NCBI GenBank assembly: GCA_964455395.1
Contig: CAYVWB010000017.1
Location: 7,473 to 71,472, forward strand
Direction: 5' to 3'
Source: CAYVWB01 sp964455395
GTDB lineage: Bacteria > Desulfobacterota > Desulfovibrionia > Desulfovibrionales > Desulfovibrionaceae
Length of the DNA stretch: 64,000 nt
The position numbers were made by a program, and so were the translations under genes. This document shows positions 26,004 to 34,972 of this stretch, in pieces (within the stretch, counting starts at the first letter, position 1; each line of letters begins with the position of its first letter). The notes under the pieces were generated by a model. The model saw nothing but the letters and a program-made list of their open reading frames with translations. It had not been told where the DNA came from and did no database searches.

Positions 26004-28763
26004 TCAGAGGGATTCGCGGACGAGCTTTTCGGCGAGACCGAGCTCGGTGAAGAGGCTTGGCGCGTCGCCATCGAGTTTGGCGCGTTGTATTTCGCGGAGT
26101 ATTTCGCTGTAGCGCGGCCCAGGTGGAAGCCCCATGGTTTTCAGGTGGTTGCCGGTAATCTGCGGTTTGATGTGGCGCAGTTTGGTGAGGTAGAGGGAGA
26201 CGTGCTTGCGAAGCGCTTCGCCCATGGGGCCATAGGCTTCGGCGGCGGCGGCCATGGCGAAGAGGAGGCCTTCCAGGGGGACAGGCTCCAGAATTTCATA
26301 AAGAGCGCTGGGCTTGCCTTGCTCGCGGGTCCAGCGCGCCAGCGCGTCCAGAAGGGGTTGGCGGGATTCGCGCATCTGGTGGAATTCGCGCTCCTCCTTG
26401 GGGGACATGCCCAGCCTGTGGGTAAAGCCCATGGCGTCCTCCTGCTTCATGTAGGCGGCGAGGCCGAGCAGGGCCAGCATCCATTGGCGCGGTTCGCGGT
26501 CTTCGTAGAGGAGGGCGTGCCAGTTGATGACTTTTTCCAATTCTTTAAGTAACGCTTCACATTTGTCCGTGAGTTTGAGAGGGGGATAGATGGCGCCGAG
26601 CAGGTCGAAGTCGTCCATGCGCTTGATGTCGTTGACGAATTCCTTCTCCTTCAGCATGATGCGCAGCTCGTTGAAGACGCGGCGGCCCGAGAGCCGGTCC
26701 ATCATGTTCAAGCTGACGGCGTTCTTGATCAGCCGTTCCGTCTGCTTGCCGATGCGGAAATGGTAGCGTTGCTCGAAGCGGATGGCGCGCAGGATGCGGG
26801 TGGGGTCCTCCACGAAGGAGAGGGAATGGAGCACGCGCACCACGCGGTCCTTGATGTCGCGCTGGGATCCGAAGAAGTCCACCAGACGGCCGAAGGAGCC
26901 GGGGTTGAGCTGCACGGCGAGGGCGTTGATGGTGAAGTCCCGGCGGGAAAGATCCATCTTGATGGAGGAAAGCTGCACCGTGGGCAGCGCCGCGGGGTAT
27001 TCGTAATATTCCAGCCGCGCAGTGGCCACATCCACCTTTTGGGGTTTCTGGGGTTCGCCGCGGGGGTCCGGCCCGGGCTGGTAGATGATGACGGCGGTGC
27101 GGAACTTCTTGTGAGTGCGAACCCGGCCGTCGAGCACCTCGGCGAAGCGTTTGCCGAAGGCCATGCCGTCACCTTCCACGACGATGTCGATGTCCAGATT
27201 CTTGCGGCGCAGCATGATGTCGCGGACGAAGCCGCCCACGCTGTAAGCTTCCATGCCCATCTCCTGAGCGAGCCGGCCTGCGCGCTCCAGCAGCTCCAGT
27301 CTGTCCTTGGGCAGGCGCTCCGCCAGTTGGGAGCGGATGTTGCGCTCGCGGTTCTTCTCCGGGATGAGGGACTCGGGAATACGCGCAGGCTCGTCGATGA
27401 GCGTGTTGATGAGGTCCGTGCGGGTGATGACGCCGGTCACCTTGCCGTCCTCCACCACCGGCGCAAGGCGCTGGCCTTGGCCCACGATGATCTCCATGAC
27501 GGGGAAGAGGTCCGACGTGGGGTGGACGATGGCGCAGTCGCGCTGCATGTAGGTCTCCACGCTCACGTATCCCAGGCCGTGGGCCTTGGCCTTGTCCGCG
27601 ATGTGGTGGTCCAGTACGCCGGCGCACCCGCCGCCGGACTCTTCCGGCCAGAGCACGGGGACGGCTTTCAGGCCGTAGCGTGTCATCACCTCCACGGCGT
27701 CGTCGATGGGGTCGTCGGCTTGGACGCAGATGACAGGCGTCGTCATCAGGTCCCGGACGAGCTTGTGGGGGTTGATGTGGGAGTAGAGCAGGGCGAAGAG
27801 TTCTTCCTTCACCTGCGCGAGGGTGCGGTTCTTCACCGTGGCGGAGGCGGCGTAACTGTGGCCGCCGCCGCCGAGAGAGGCGCAGATGACGCCGACATCC
27901 ACATCCGGTGTGCGGCTGCGCGCGACCATGTGTATTCTGTCTCGCATCAGACCGAGGGCGAAGAGGACGCGGATGTTTTCCATATCCAGGAGCTTGTGAG
28001 CAAGGAGCGCGAAATCGCCCATGTATTCGTCCATGGTCACCTCGGCGATGACCACGGGGACGCCGTTGATCTCGTGGGTCTGCGCGGACTCCAACAAGTC
28101 GTTGAGGATGGAGATCTGCTCAGCGGTGAGGTCGCGTTGGAGCAGGTCCGTGATGACGTTCAAGTCCATGCCTTGCGAACGCAGGAAAGCGCCAGCGAGA
28201 AAGTCGTGGGTGGTGGTGGAGCTGAAGGAGAGGGAGCCAGTATCCTCATAAAGGCCCAAGCCGATCATGGTGGCTTCCTCGGCGGAGAGTTCGAGGCCGC
28301 GTTCCTGGATCTGCGTGACGAGTATGGAAGCCGCCGCGCCCCATGGGAGGATGAGGCCGCCGTCGAGCTTTTCGGGGTCGCCGTCCGGGACGAGGTCGTC
28401 TTCGGGGTCTTGGGGTGGTGGGTGGTGATCCCAGACATGGAGGGCGACGCCATCGCCTCGGCGCCAGCGTTCCAGCACGGGCCGGACGTGCTTGAGCCGG
28501 CTGAGCGCGCGCGTGTCCACCACCACGAGGGTCTCCACGGACGCCGGGTCGATGATTTTCGCGTCCACGAAGTTGAAGAGGTAGATGGCGCTCTGGATGA
28601 AAAAGTTCTTGAGTGTCGCTTCCTGGCTGCCCGGAAAGACGAGAGCCGCTTCCGGGTAGAGCTTGCTGGCGGCGATGATGGCCGCGAAGGAGTCGAAGTC
28701 TGCGTTGGTGTGCGCGGTGATGACCACCGGCGCGCGCTGGAGGGTCTGCGTTTTTTTGGACAT
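26004..28763 (-). CDS. DHH – CBS – poly(A) polymerase/tRNA nucleotidyltransferase fusion
   Basis: A 919-residue fusion. Residues 1–330 form a DHH/DHHA1 phosphoesterase (AHTNADFDSFAA, then DHHPPP). A CBS pair follows (about 335–460: LMTTPVICVQADDPI and GKVTGVITRTDLINTLI). From about 490 comes a class II poly(A)polymerase/CCA-adding head and neck (GGFVRDIMLRRKNLDIDIVV, near residue 509, with the DxD metal pair), followed by RNA-binding helices. It would repair or build tRNA 3' ends; the DHH part may be a nanoRNase-like or cyclic-nucleotide phosphodiesterase domain. The architecture is known from Desulfovibrio- and Geobacter-type bacteria. Start ATG 28763 (MSKKTQTLQR) was chosen because upstream codons look non-coding; its ribosome binding site is weak. 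It lies downstream of xerD across a repeat-filled gap. Confidence 0.92.
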   Translation of the reverse strand: MSKKTQTLQRAPVVITAHTNADFDSFAAIIAASKLYPEAALVFPGSQEATLKNFFIQSAIYLFNFVDAKIIDPASVETLVVVDTRALSRLKHVRPVLERWRRGDGVALHVWDHHPPPQDPEDDLVPDGDPEKLDGGLILPWGAAASILVTQIQERGLELSAEEATMIGLGLYEDTGSLSFSSTTTHDFLAGAFLRSQGMDLNVITDLLQRDLTAEQISILNDLLESAQTHEINGVPVVIAEVTMDEYMGDFALLAHKLLDMENIRVLFALGLMRDRIHMVARSRTPDVDVGVICASLGGGGHSYAASATVKNRTLAQVKEELFALLYSHINPHKLVRDLMTTPVICVQADDPIDDAVEVMTRYGLKAVPVLWPEESGGGCAGVLDHHIADKAKAHGLGYVSVETYMQRDCAIVHPTSDLFPVMEIIVGQGQRLAPVVEDGKVTGVITRTDLINTLIDEPARIPESLIPEKNRERNIRSQLAERLPKDRLELLERAGRLAQEMGMEAYSVGGFVRDIMLRRKNLDIDIVVEGDGMAFGKRFAEVLDGRVRTHKKFRTAVIIYQPGPDPRGEPQKPQKVDVATARLEYYEYPAALPTVQLSSIKMDLSRRDFTINALAVQLNPGSFGRLVDFFGSQRDIKDRVVRVLHSLSFVEDPTRILRAIRFEQRYHFRIGKQTERLIKNAVSLNMMDRLSGRRVFNELRIMLKEKEFVNDIKRMDDFDLLGAIYPPLKLTDKCEALLKELEKVINWHALLYEDREPRQWMLALLGLAAYMKQEDAMGFTHRLGMSPKEEREFHQMRESRQPLLDALARWTREQGKPSALYEILEPVPLEGLLFAMAAAAEAYGPMGEALRKHVSLYLTKLRHIKPQITGNHLKTMGLPPGPRYSEILREIQRAKLDGDAPSLFTELGLAEKLVRESL

Positions 28764-28871
28764 GCGTAATGCGCGGCTCCACGTGCTGTACAATGTCGGC
28801 GGGTTCCACCTGCCGTGTGTACATGAAAAGGGCGCCGGGAGAAAGCGTTCGTCTTGACGCCCCTGACGCTT

Positions 28872-29008
28872 CGCCACGCCGCTCCCCATCCGCTCGAAAG
28901 CGGCGACTTCGTCGAGAGCGGCGTGGATCAGCAGAATATCCGCAAGGATAACGTCAACGTTAAACGTTAGGCGTCGACGTTATGATTTAGCGACGGGCCT
29001 CCGGCGGC
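28872..29008. repeat. 137-bp direct repeat, family A copy 1, with a 34-bp near-palindrome
   Basis: First of two tandem copies, offset 146 bp, differing from copy 2 at three positions. The 5' half can fold (CCGCT–CGAA–AGCGG inside CACGCCGCTC…GAGCGGCGTG). At 28949–28982 lies a 34-bp near-palindrome with outer arms TAACGTC and GACGTTA; its inner mismatches include T:G pairs, so it could also fold as RNA. It lies between xerD and the DHH–CBS gene in the possible promoter region of the latter. Confidence 0.9.
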
Positions 29009-29017
29009 CAACCTCGA

Positions 29018-29154
29018 CGCCACGCCGCTCCCCATCCGCTCGAAAGCGGCGACTTCGTCGGGAGCGGCGTGGATCAGCAAAATATCCGCAAGGATAACGT
29101 CAACGTTAAACGTTAGGCGTCGACGTTATAATTTAGCGACGGGCCTCCGGCGGC
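29018..29154. repeat. 137-bp direct repeat, family A copy 2, with a 34-bp near-palindrome
   Basis: Second copy. The 34-bp near-palindrome is at 29095–29128. The change at its edge creates TATAAT on the plus strand (29127–29132), where copy 1 has TATGAT. It ends 80 bp before the xerD stop. Confidence 0.9.
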
Positions 29155-29234
29155 TGCGAGTGGATGCGCCAGCGTCCACGACGCGAAAGCGACGGCATTG
29201 TGTCGAACCCGATGAACCCGACGAACCCGGCGGC

Positions 29235-30239
29235 TCAGCTGCCGCCGACACTGCGAGGATGGTGCGCCCGGTGGCTTGCGCGCAGACGCGCCGCCTGGAC
29301 ATGGGTGTAGATTTCCGTGGCGGCGATGTCCGCATGACCCAGCAAGAGCTGCACAGTGCGGAGATCCGCGCCGCCTTCCAGCAAGTGCGTCGCGAAGGAG
29401 TGGCGGAAGGTGTGGGGTGAAATGGCCTTGCGCACGCCAGCCGCTGCGGCGTGTTTGCGGATGAGCTTCCAGACCCCCACACGGGAGAGGCCGCGTCCTG
29501 AGCGATTCAAAAAGAGATACTCCTCCACGGGAGAGAACTGGGATCGCCAAACCTTGATGTATTGCTCGAAGTATTCCACGGCTTCGTCATGCAGGGGCGC
29601 CAGTCGCTCCTTGCTGCCTTTGCCCCACACGCGCACCACGCCAGCCACGGGGTCCACGTCCAGCGGCTTGAGTCCCACCAGCTCGGAGACGCGCAGTCCC
29701 GCCGCATAGAGCAACTCCAGCATGGTACGGTCGCGGAAGCCCAGCTTCGTGGTCAGGTCGCAGACGCCGAGCAGGGCGTCCACCTCGTCTATGGTGAGGG
29801 TCTGTGGCAACGATTTGAGCAGCTTGGGATTCTCCAGGCCGGCCGCGGGGTCCTCGGCGAGCAGGCCTTCGGCCGCAAGATAGCCGTAGAAGCCCCGCAA
29901 GGTGGACATGCGCCGCGCCAGCGACCGGGAGGTCACGCCGCGCGCGCGTTCCGCGATCAGATAGAGTGTCAAGGTTCCTTCGCGGACGTCCTCCACGGCG
30001 AGAGGCGCCGTCGTCTCGCCAAGGTGCGCCGAGGCGGTTTCCCCGGCGAGAAACGCCGCAAAGGCCCGCAGATCGCCGGCGTAGGCGGCCAGGGTGTGTT
30101 CCGCCAGCCCTTTCTCCACCAGGAGATGTTCGAGGTACCGGTCCACCAGGGGCGAAGGCGCAACCTCCGACGCGGCGGAATCGCCACGGGCCGCGGCGGC
30201 CTCGGGGAGGGGCGAAGTGGGGGGAGTTGAAGAGGACAT
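29235..30239 (-). CDS. xerD: site-specific tyrosine recombinase XerD
   Basis: Resolves chromosome dimers at dif with XerC under FtsK control. An N-terminal core-binding domain (LVDRYLEHLLVEKGLAEHTL) is followed by the catalytic domain. The catalytic set is complete: Arg in YAAGLRVSEL, Lys in VWGKGSKERL, HTFR in SPHTFRHSFATHLLEGGAD, His in LLLGHADIAATE and the Tyr in IYTHV. 334 residues with an Ala/Ser-rich N-terminal extension. Start ATG 30239 lacks a strong ribosome binding site. FtsK, the activator, is also encoded in the window. Confidence 0.9.
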   Translation of the reverse strand: MSSSTPPTSPLPEAAAARGDSAASEVAPSPLVDRYLEHLLVEKGLAEHTLAAYAGDLRAFAAFLAGETASAHLGETTAPLAVEDVREGTLTLYLIAERARGVTSRSLARRMSTLRGFYGYLAAEGLLAEDPAAGLENPKLLKSLPQTLTIDEVDALLGVCDLTTKLGFRDRTMLELLYAAGLRVSELVGLKPLDVDPVAGVVRVWGKGSKERLAPLHDEAVEYFEQYIKVWRSQFSPVEEYLFLNRSGRGLSRVGVWKLIRKHAAAAGVRKAISPHTFRHSFATHLLEGGADLRTVQLLLGHADIAATEIYTHVQAARLRASHRAHHPRSVGGS

Positions 30240-30479
30240 GAGTGTTGACAGCAGTCAGAGTGCTCATTTAGGAATTTCGGCGGTCGTGTACAATGGACTG
30301 CGCCTGCGCGCAAGCCTGTCCCCTGCCCGCCGGGGTCGCATCGCCATTTGGCCCGCCTGGACGTGGACGCCGTCCGCGTGCGGTTTTGAAGGGGAGCCAT
30401 GCGCGCCGGATCACTGTTTCGTCGGCGGCCATCCCGGCGAGCCGACGCCGCCACAGACTTTCATCCTCACGAGGAGCCC

Positions 30480-31649
30480 ATGCCCCAATTCACCTACGCC
30501 AAACGTCTGCAGACCCTGCCGCCTTACCTCTTCGCCGAAATAGACCGCGTGAAAGCCGAGGTGGCGGCGCGCGGTGTGGATATCGTCAGTCTGGGCGTGG
30601 GCGACAATGATCTCCCCACCCCGGACTTCATCATCGAGGCGCTTTGCAAAGCAGCCCGCGATCCCAAGAACCATCAGTACCCCTCCTATGCAGGTCTGCT
30701 CACTTTCCGGGAAGCCGTGGCGGAATGGTATCACCGCCGGTTCGGCGTCTCCCTGGATCCCAAGAAGGAAGTGGTCTCGCTCATCGGCTCCAAGGAGGGC
30801 ATCTTCCATTTCCCTCTGGCGTTCATCAACCCCGGGGACCTCACCCTCGTCTGCACGCCCAACTACCCCGTGCCTCCCGTGGCGGCGAATTTCCTGGGCG
30901 GCGAGGTGCAGTACCTCCCCCTCACCGAAGCGAACGACTTCCTGCCGGACCTGGACGCCGTGACCGACGCCGACTGGGACCGCGCCAAAATGATCTACGT
31001 GAACTACCCCAACAACCCCACTTCCAAAGTGGCGCCGCGGGAGTTCTTCGAGAAGCTGGTCGCCAAATGCGCCAAGCACTCAGTCATCCTCCTGCAGGAC
31101 GCCGCTTACTCCGAGATCTACTACGATCCCAAGGACAAGCCCATGTCAGTCCTGGAGATAGACGGCGCCAAGGACGTCGCCATCGAGTTCCACTCCCTCT
31201 CCAAGACCTACAACATGACAGGGTGGCGCCTGGGCATGGCCGTGGGCAACGAGTTCCTCGTGGCAGGCCTTGGCAAGGTGAAGGAGAATGTGGACTCCGG
31301 CGTCTTCCAGGCCGTGCAGGAAGCCGGCGTGGCCGCCCTGCGTCACGGCGACGCTCATGTGGAGACCACCCGCGAAATCTTCAGGAAGCGTCGCGACGAA
31401 GCCCTCAAGGCCCTGGACGAAGTGGGCATCGAGTACGTCTACCCCAAAGCGACCTTCTACATCTGGGCGAAAGCGCCCAAGGGCTACGGGACCTCCGCGG
31501 AGTTCGTCACCCGCATGATCCAGGAAAAGGGCGTGGTGCTGACGCCGGGCAACGGCTTCGGCGCGCCCGGGGAAGGGTGGTTCCGCATCTCCCTGACGTT
31601 GGAAACCGAGCGCTTGATGGAAGCCGTGGAGCGCATCAAGTCCCTGTGA
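30480..31649 (+). CDS. dapL: LL-diaminopimelate aminotransferase
   Basis: A PLP-dependent class I/II aminotransferase that makes LL-diaminopimelate in one step from tetrahydrodipicolinate for lysine and peptidoglycan. The PLP lysine lies in HSLSKTYNMTGWRLGMA. NYPNNPTSKVA and DAAYSEIYY are the co-factor-pocket signatures, and the N-terminal VDIVSLGVGDNDLPTP matches the DapL group. 389 residues. GAGG lies just before ATG 30480. It overlaps folK by 4 bases (GTGA). lysA, the last step of the pathway, is also in the window. Generic aspartate-type aminotransferase is the alternative. Confidence 0.88.
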   Translation: MPQFTYAKRLQTLPPYLFAEIDRVKAEVAARGVDIVSLGVGDNDLPTPDFIIEALCKAARDPKNHQYPSYAGLLTFREAVAEWYHRRFGVSLDPKKEVVSLIGSKEGIFHFPLAFINPGDLTLVCTPNYPVPPVAANFLGGEVQYLPLTEANDFLPDLDAVTDADWDRAKMIYVNYPNNPTSKVAPREFFEKLVAKCAKHSVILLQDAAYSEIYYDPKDKPMSVLEIDGAKDVAIEFHSLSKTYNMTGWRLGMAVGNEFLVAGLGKVKENVDSGVFQAVQEAGVAALRHGDAHVETTREIFRKRRDEALKALDEVGIEYVYPKATFYIWAKAPKGYGTSAEFVTRMIQEKGVVLTPGNGFGAPGEGWFRISLTLETERLMEAVERIKSL

Positions 31650-32191
31650 TCTATATCAGTCTGGGCGCCAACGCGGCGGGGCCCATCGGGGACCCGCCGC
31701 AGAGCCTCGCCGCCGCCTTGCAGGCTCTCTCGCTTGTCCCGGGCCTGCGCTTCGGTGTGGCGTCGAGCGTCTACCGCACCGAACCCCAAGGCGACCGCGA
31801 CCAGCCGTGGTTCCTGAACCAGGTCGCCGGCTTCGCTGGGGACGCCGCGCTGACGCCGCATGCGTTGCTGGGCCGGCTCCACGCCATCGAGAGGGCGCAC
31901 GGCCGTGACCGCCGCCGCGAGCGTCGCTTCGGACCCCGCCCGCTGGATCTGGACATGCTCCTGTTTGATGACCATATCCTTCATTCGGACGCGTTGACGT
32001 TGCCGCATCCACGCCTGCGCGAACGGGCCTTCGTCCTTGTTCCCTTGCTGGAGGCGGCGCCGGGTCTCGTGCTGCCCGGGGGCGAACCCGCCGCAGCGGC
32101 GCTGGCCCGTCTGGACCACGCCGTGGAAGGCGACGTCATCCATCAACCAGCTCCCGGGGCGCGCGACGCTGCCGGGACGACAGGAGGCTGA
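31646..32191 (+). CDS. folK: 2-amino-4-hydroxy-6-hydroxymethyldihydropteridine pyrophosphokinase
   Basis: Folate biosynthesis: pyrophosphorylation of 6-hydroxymethyldihydropterin. HPPK motifs YISLGAN at the start, SSVYRTEPQG, QPWFLNQVAG, and the catalytic RFGPRPLDLDMLLFDD followed by LPHPRLRERAFVLVPL. 181 residues including a short extra tail. It starts at GTG 31646, whose last bases overlap the dapL stop (GTGA), so translation is coupled. Confidence 0.93.
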   Translation: MIYISLGANAAGPIGDPPQSLAAALQALSLVPGLRFGVASSVYRTEPQGDRDQPWFLNQVAGFAGDAALTPHALLGRLHAIERAHGRDRRRERRFGPRPLDLDMLLFDDHILHSDALTLPHPRLRERAFVLVPLLEAAPGLVLPGGEPAAAALARLDHAVEGDVIHQPAPGARDAAGTTGG

Positions 32192-32195
32192 CTCC

Positions 32196-32501
32196 ATGTG
32201 GAAATTCATCGTGCTGATAGCCGCGGGCTTCCTGCTCTTCCGCATGTTCGACAACGATCAGAAAAAGAAGAAGAAAGCAGCGGAGAAGGAACAAGCCAAA
32301 CAAGCCGCCTGCGGCGATCTGGTGCAGGATCCCGTCTGCGGGGCCTATGTCTCGCCGGCGGGCGAATTCCGCGTGAAATCCGGCGAGCAGGTGCACTCCT
32401 TCTGCAGCTATGAATGCCGCGACAAATACCTGAAGGAGATCGGCGCCAAACCCGAGGTGGCCGAAGCCGCCAAGGAAGGCAAGACTGCCGACGACGCCTG
32501 A
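32196..32501 (+). CDS. membrane-anchored YHS-domain protein
   Basis: 101 residues: one N-terminal membrane helix (FIVLIAAGFLLFRMF), a run of Lys/Glu (KKKKKAAEKE), then a YHS/TRASH-type metal-binding domain (DPVCGAYVS and HSFCSYECRDKYL, four cysteines). It may bind a soft metal such as copper at the membrane; the exact role is unknown. AGGAGG is 8 bases before ATG 32196, five bases after the folK stop, so it is the third gene of the dapL operon, an arrangement known from Desulfovibrio. Confidence 0.85.
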   Translation: MWKFIVLIAAGFLLFRMFDNDQKKKKKAAEKEQAKQAACGDLVQDPVCGAYVSPAGEFRVKSGEQVHSFCSYECRDKYLKEIGAKPEVAEAAKEGKTADDA

Positions 32502-32607
32502 CTCCCCCTTGGACGAGGCGCGGCTTCATGCATGCACGGCGAGTGACGCTGCTGCGTCTTCATCGCAAGGCGGGAGCGCTTTCGTGACGCGAGCTTTCCG
32601 CGGGTGG

Positions 32608-32637
32608 TTGCCTTCACCGGTTGTGTTCAGGTACCAT
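32608..32637 (+). promoter_or_regulatory. candidate promoter of the fsa-like gene
   Basis: TTGCCT (32608–32613), 18 bases, then TACCAT (32632–32637), about 80 bases before the start codon. Moderate match. Confidence 0.35.
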
Positions 32638-32718
32638 GGAACCAAGCGCGAGTGCGCCCGACGGCGCGCACCGGGCGCGTCTTCACCACCCACGACCACC
32701 TGCAGCGGGGAGTTCGCC

Positions 32719-33363
32719 ATGCAATTCTTTCTCGACACCGGCAACCTCGACGAGATCAAGCAGGCCCAAGCATACGGCCTCATCGACGGCGTCACCACCA
32801 ACCCCTCCCTGCTCGCCAAGCAAGGCGGCGACTGGCGCGAACAATGCCAGAAGATCGTGCATGCAGTTGACGGCCCCGTGAGCCTGGAAGTGGTGAGCAC
32901 GGACGCCGAGGGCATGCTCGCCGAAGCGCGCGAACTGGTGAAGTTCGGGCCCAACGTGGTGGTCAAGATCCCCATGCTGCTGGAAGGGCTGAAGGCCGTG
33001 CGGCAGCTTGCCGAAGCCGGCGTGCAGACCAACGTGACCTTGTGTTTCTCCGCCAGCCAGGCGCTGTTGGCGGCCAAGGCCGGGGCCACGTACATCAGCC
33101 CCTTCGTGGGCCGTCTGGACGACATCTCCACCGAGGGCATGGACCTCATCGGCCAGATCATCGCCATCTACCGCAACTACGATTTCCCCACCAAGGTGCT
33201 CACCGCCAGCGCACGCAGCCCCATGCACGTGGTGGAGGCCGCGCTCATGGGGTCGGACGTCATCACCGTGCCCTTCAAGGTCCTGGAACAGCTCGCCTCC
33301 CACCCGTTGACGGACGTAGGGCTGGAGAAATTCCTTGCGGACTGGAAAAAGGTGGCCGGGTAG
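32719..33363 (+). CDS. fsa: transaldolase / fructose-6-phosphate aldolase family (small type)
   Basis: A 214-residue TIM-barrel aldolase. The start MQFFLDTGNLDEIKQA and the DGVTTNPSLLAK motif are typical. The Schiff-base lysine is in NVVVKIPM, and SPFVGRLDDIS is present. It acts in the non-oxidative pentose phosphate pathway (transaldolase B-type activity) or as a dihydroxyacetone-using aldolase; sequence alone does not separate these. GGGGAG lies 7 bases before ATG 32719. Its place after the dapL–folK–YHS genes matches Desulfovibrio synteny. Confidence 0.9.
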   Translation: MQFFLDTGNLDEIKQAQAYGLIDGVTTNPSLLAKQGGDWREQCQKIVHAVDGPVSLEVVSTDAEGMLAEARELVKFGPNVVVKIPMLLEGLKAVRQLAEAGVQTNVTLCFSASQALLAAKAGATYISPFVGRLDDISTEGMDLIGQIIAIYRNYDFPTKVLTASARSPMHVVEAALMGSDVITVPFKVLEQLASHPLTDVGLEKFLADWKKVAG

Positions 33364-33434
33364 GGCGCCGTCTCCTTCAGGACGTCATGGGAGAGGGCGG
33401 CTTTCCGTACCGACTCGCCCCGGAAGCCGATTCC

Positions 33435-33827
33435 TCATGCAGGCCGTGCGCCGAGCGCATGGATCAGCCGCGGCCCCAGGCCGGTCCAGAGCAGCATCAG
33501 CAGCCAGAGGCGGCCTTTGAGGATGTTGTAGTCGCCGAGCAGTTTCGACCACGAATGGCCGCCCACCCATCGTCCGAAACCGAATTCGAAAGCCACGGTG
33601 AGCGCCAGCCACAGACCGCCCCAGGTCCACGCCGCGCCGGCGTCTTCGATGGCCCAGTGGCGACTCAGCACCAGGAAATAGCAGCCGAAGAGGACGATGC
33701 CCAGCACTGTGGAGAGCTGATGCGCCGCACGTTCACCCATGCGTTTGCCGTAGGTCGACTCACGGAGCACGCCGTTGGCGATGGCCAGAGGGATGAGCAG
33801 CGCCCAGTAGATCAAAGCCTGGAGCAT
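33435..33827 (-). CDS. four-helix membrane protein of unknown function
   Basis: 130 residues with about four hydrophobic helices (ALIYWALLIPLAIANGVL, LSTVLGIVLFGCYFLVLS, GGLWLALTVAFEFGFGRW, LWLLMLLWTGLGPRLIHAL). There is a conserved-looking loop HSWSKLLGDYNILKGRLW. No family recognised. GAGG is 5 bases before ATG 33827. It follows the DUF2867-like gene by 8 bp, so the two form an operon. Confidence 0.7.
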   Translation of the reverse strand: MLQALIYWALLIPLAIANGVLRESTYGKRMGERAAHQLSTVLGIVLFGCYFLVLSRHWAIEDAGAAWTWGGLWLALTVAFEFGFGRWVGGHSWSKLLGDYNILKGRLWLLMLLWTGLGPRLIHALGARPA

Positions 33828-33835
33828 GGCGACCT

Positions 33836-34468
33836 CTACGAATCGGAATGCGCTGGCGAACGCGCCGCGTGACGCAGCATGGCGTCCAGCACCAGATGGT
33901 GGAAGGGTTTCACCGCAGTGAAATAGAGCCGGCCGCCTGCGTGCTTGAAGCGCACGGCGGTGGCCACCTCGAAACGGCGGATGGCGTCGGGCGCAGCCGT
34001 GGGTGGAGAGGTCTGGGCCACGGCCATGCGCGCCGTAAGCGTGGCGTCTTCGGCGCGGCCCAGCCAGAAGACGCCGTGTTGCGCGTCCTCCACCACGAAT
34101 GGACCCACCGTCGCCCCCGGCTCGAAGTATGGGTCGAGGGCTTCATCACCCGCGACAGCGTGCTGCGTCGAAACGGTGGCAGGATCGCGCCGCTCGGTGA
34201 TTCCCGGCAAGGTGACGCCCAGAGGCCGCGCCGCGACCCTTCGCACGGCATAGAGGCCGCGCAGCCACAAGGGGCTGTAGTCCAGAAGGCCATGGACGAA
34301 GGCGCGTAGCGGCTTGGCGGCCTCGGCTGTCTTCACTTCGAAATGGTGGGCGTCGCGCGCCAGGGCTTCCCAGAGTTCGGCGCGGCGGCGGGTCGTTCCA
34401 TAAACTGATGAGAGCATGGGCGTGTGTGGTGTGGGGTTGCTCGTGGTGGGAGATGCTGCGTCCGTCAT
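33836..34468 (-). CDS. DUF2867-like protein
   Basis: 210 residues, soluble. The central part (PYFEPGATVGPFVVEDAQ, then VFWLGRAEDATLTARMAV) and the end (RLYFTAVKPFHHLVLDAMLRHAA) follow the pattern of the DUF2867 family, whose members often sit C-terminal to, or beside, NAD-dependent epimerases and which resemble SRPBCC-fold proteins. The role is unknown. The start is uncertain: ATG 34468 or ATG 34417 (MLSSVYG); neither has a strong ribosome binding site. Pairs with the membrane gene downstream. Confidence 0.6.
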   Translation of the reverse strand: MTDAASPTTSNPTPHTPMLSSVYGTTRRRAELWEALARDAHHFEVKTAEAAKPLRAFVHGLLDYSPLWLRGLYAVRRVAARPLGVTLPGITERRDPATVSTQHAVAGDEALDPYFEPGATVGPFVVEDAQHGVFWLGRAEDATLTARMAVAQTSPPTAAPDAIRRFEVATAVRFKHAGGRLYFTAVKPFHHLVLDAMLRHAARSPAHSDS

Positions 34469-34972
34469 CCCAGAGAAGCGGGAGCGCCGTCAAGGCGTGT
34501 CGTGTGCTGCGTCGAGTTGTCCCGCAGGTTTGCCTGGGTCGCAAAGAGCCGCGCAACATGCGTGACGGCCGACCTCGACGCACGGCATGTGCGGAAGCAG
34601 GCGCCATCCATGGTGGAGCCTCCGGACCGGAATACGGAAGGGGGCTCCCGGAATACACCCGAAGAGGTGGTCGAGGCGGGAAACTGGCGGTGCGGTCAAG
34701 CGCCGCAGACGTGCAAGCTGACGGACTAAAGTTAACATAATTTACATTATGAGACTAAAATGGGCGTGCGCGCAAGGGCTGCGTCTCGCGCCATTCGGGT
34801 CGCGCACCGAGTGGCAAAGTCTTCGCCGAGATGTGTCTCGCCGTTCTGTCATCGCCTTGGGGCGGCTCTGGCTCGGGCGAGGTGCTGTCTCGTGCCTGGA
34901 AGTTGTGTGGCGCTTGAGATATCGGAGCTGCTGGACTGCTGAAAATGGGGAACTTGGAAACCAGGGGGCGCG
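34469..34972. other. intergenic stretch with one AT-rich patch
   Basis: No supportable gene. At 34729–34760 an AT-rich patch (TTAACATAATTTACATTA) stands out against the GC-rich surroundings; it may hold a promoter for the minus-strand DUF2867 operon, but no good -35/-10 pair is evident. Confidence 0.4.

Noticed and set aside
26760..28769. 669-codon plus-strand ORF antisense to the DHH–CBS–polymerase gene
   Set aside because: His/Gly/Val-rich shadow frame without domains.
28949..29128. dif site next to xerD
   Set aside because: The 34-bp palindromes lack the XerC/XerD arm pattern with a 6-bp centre and occur in several copies, unlike a single dif.
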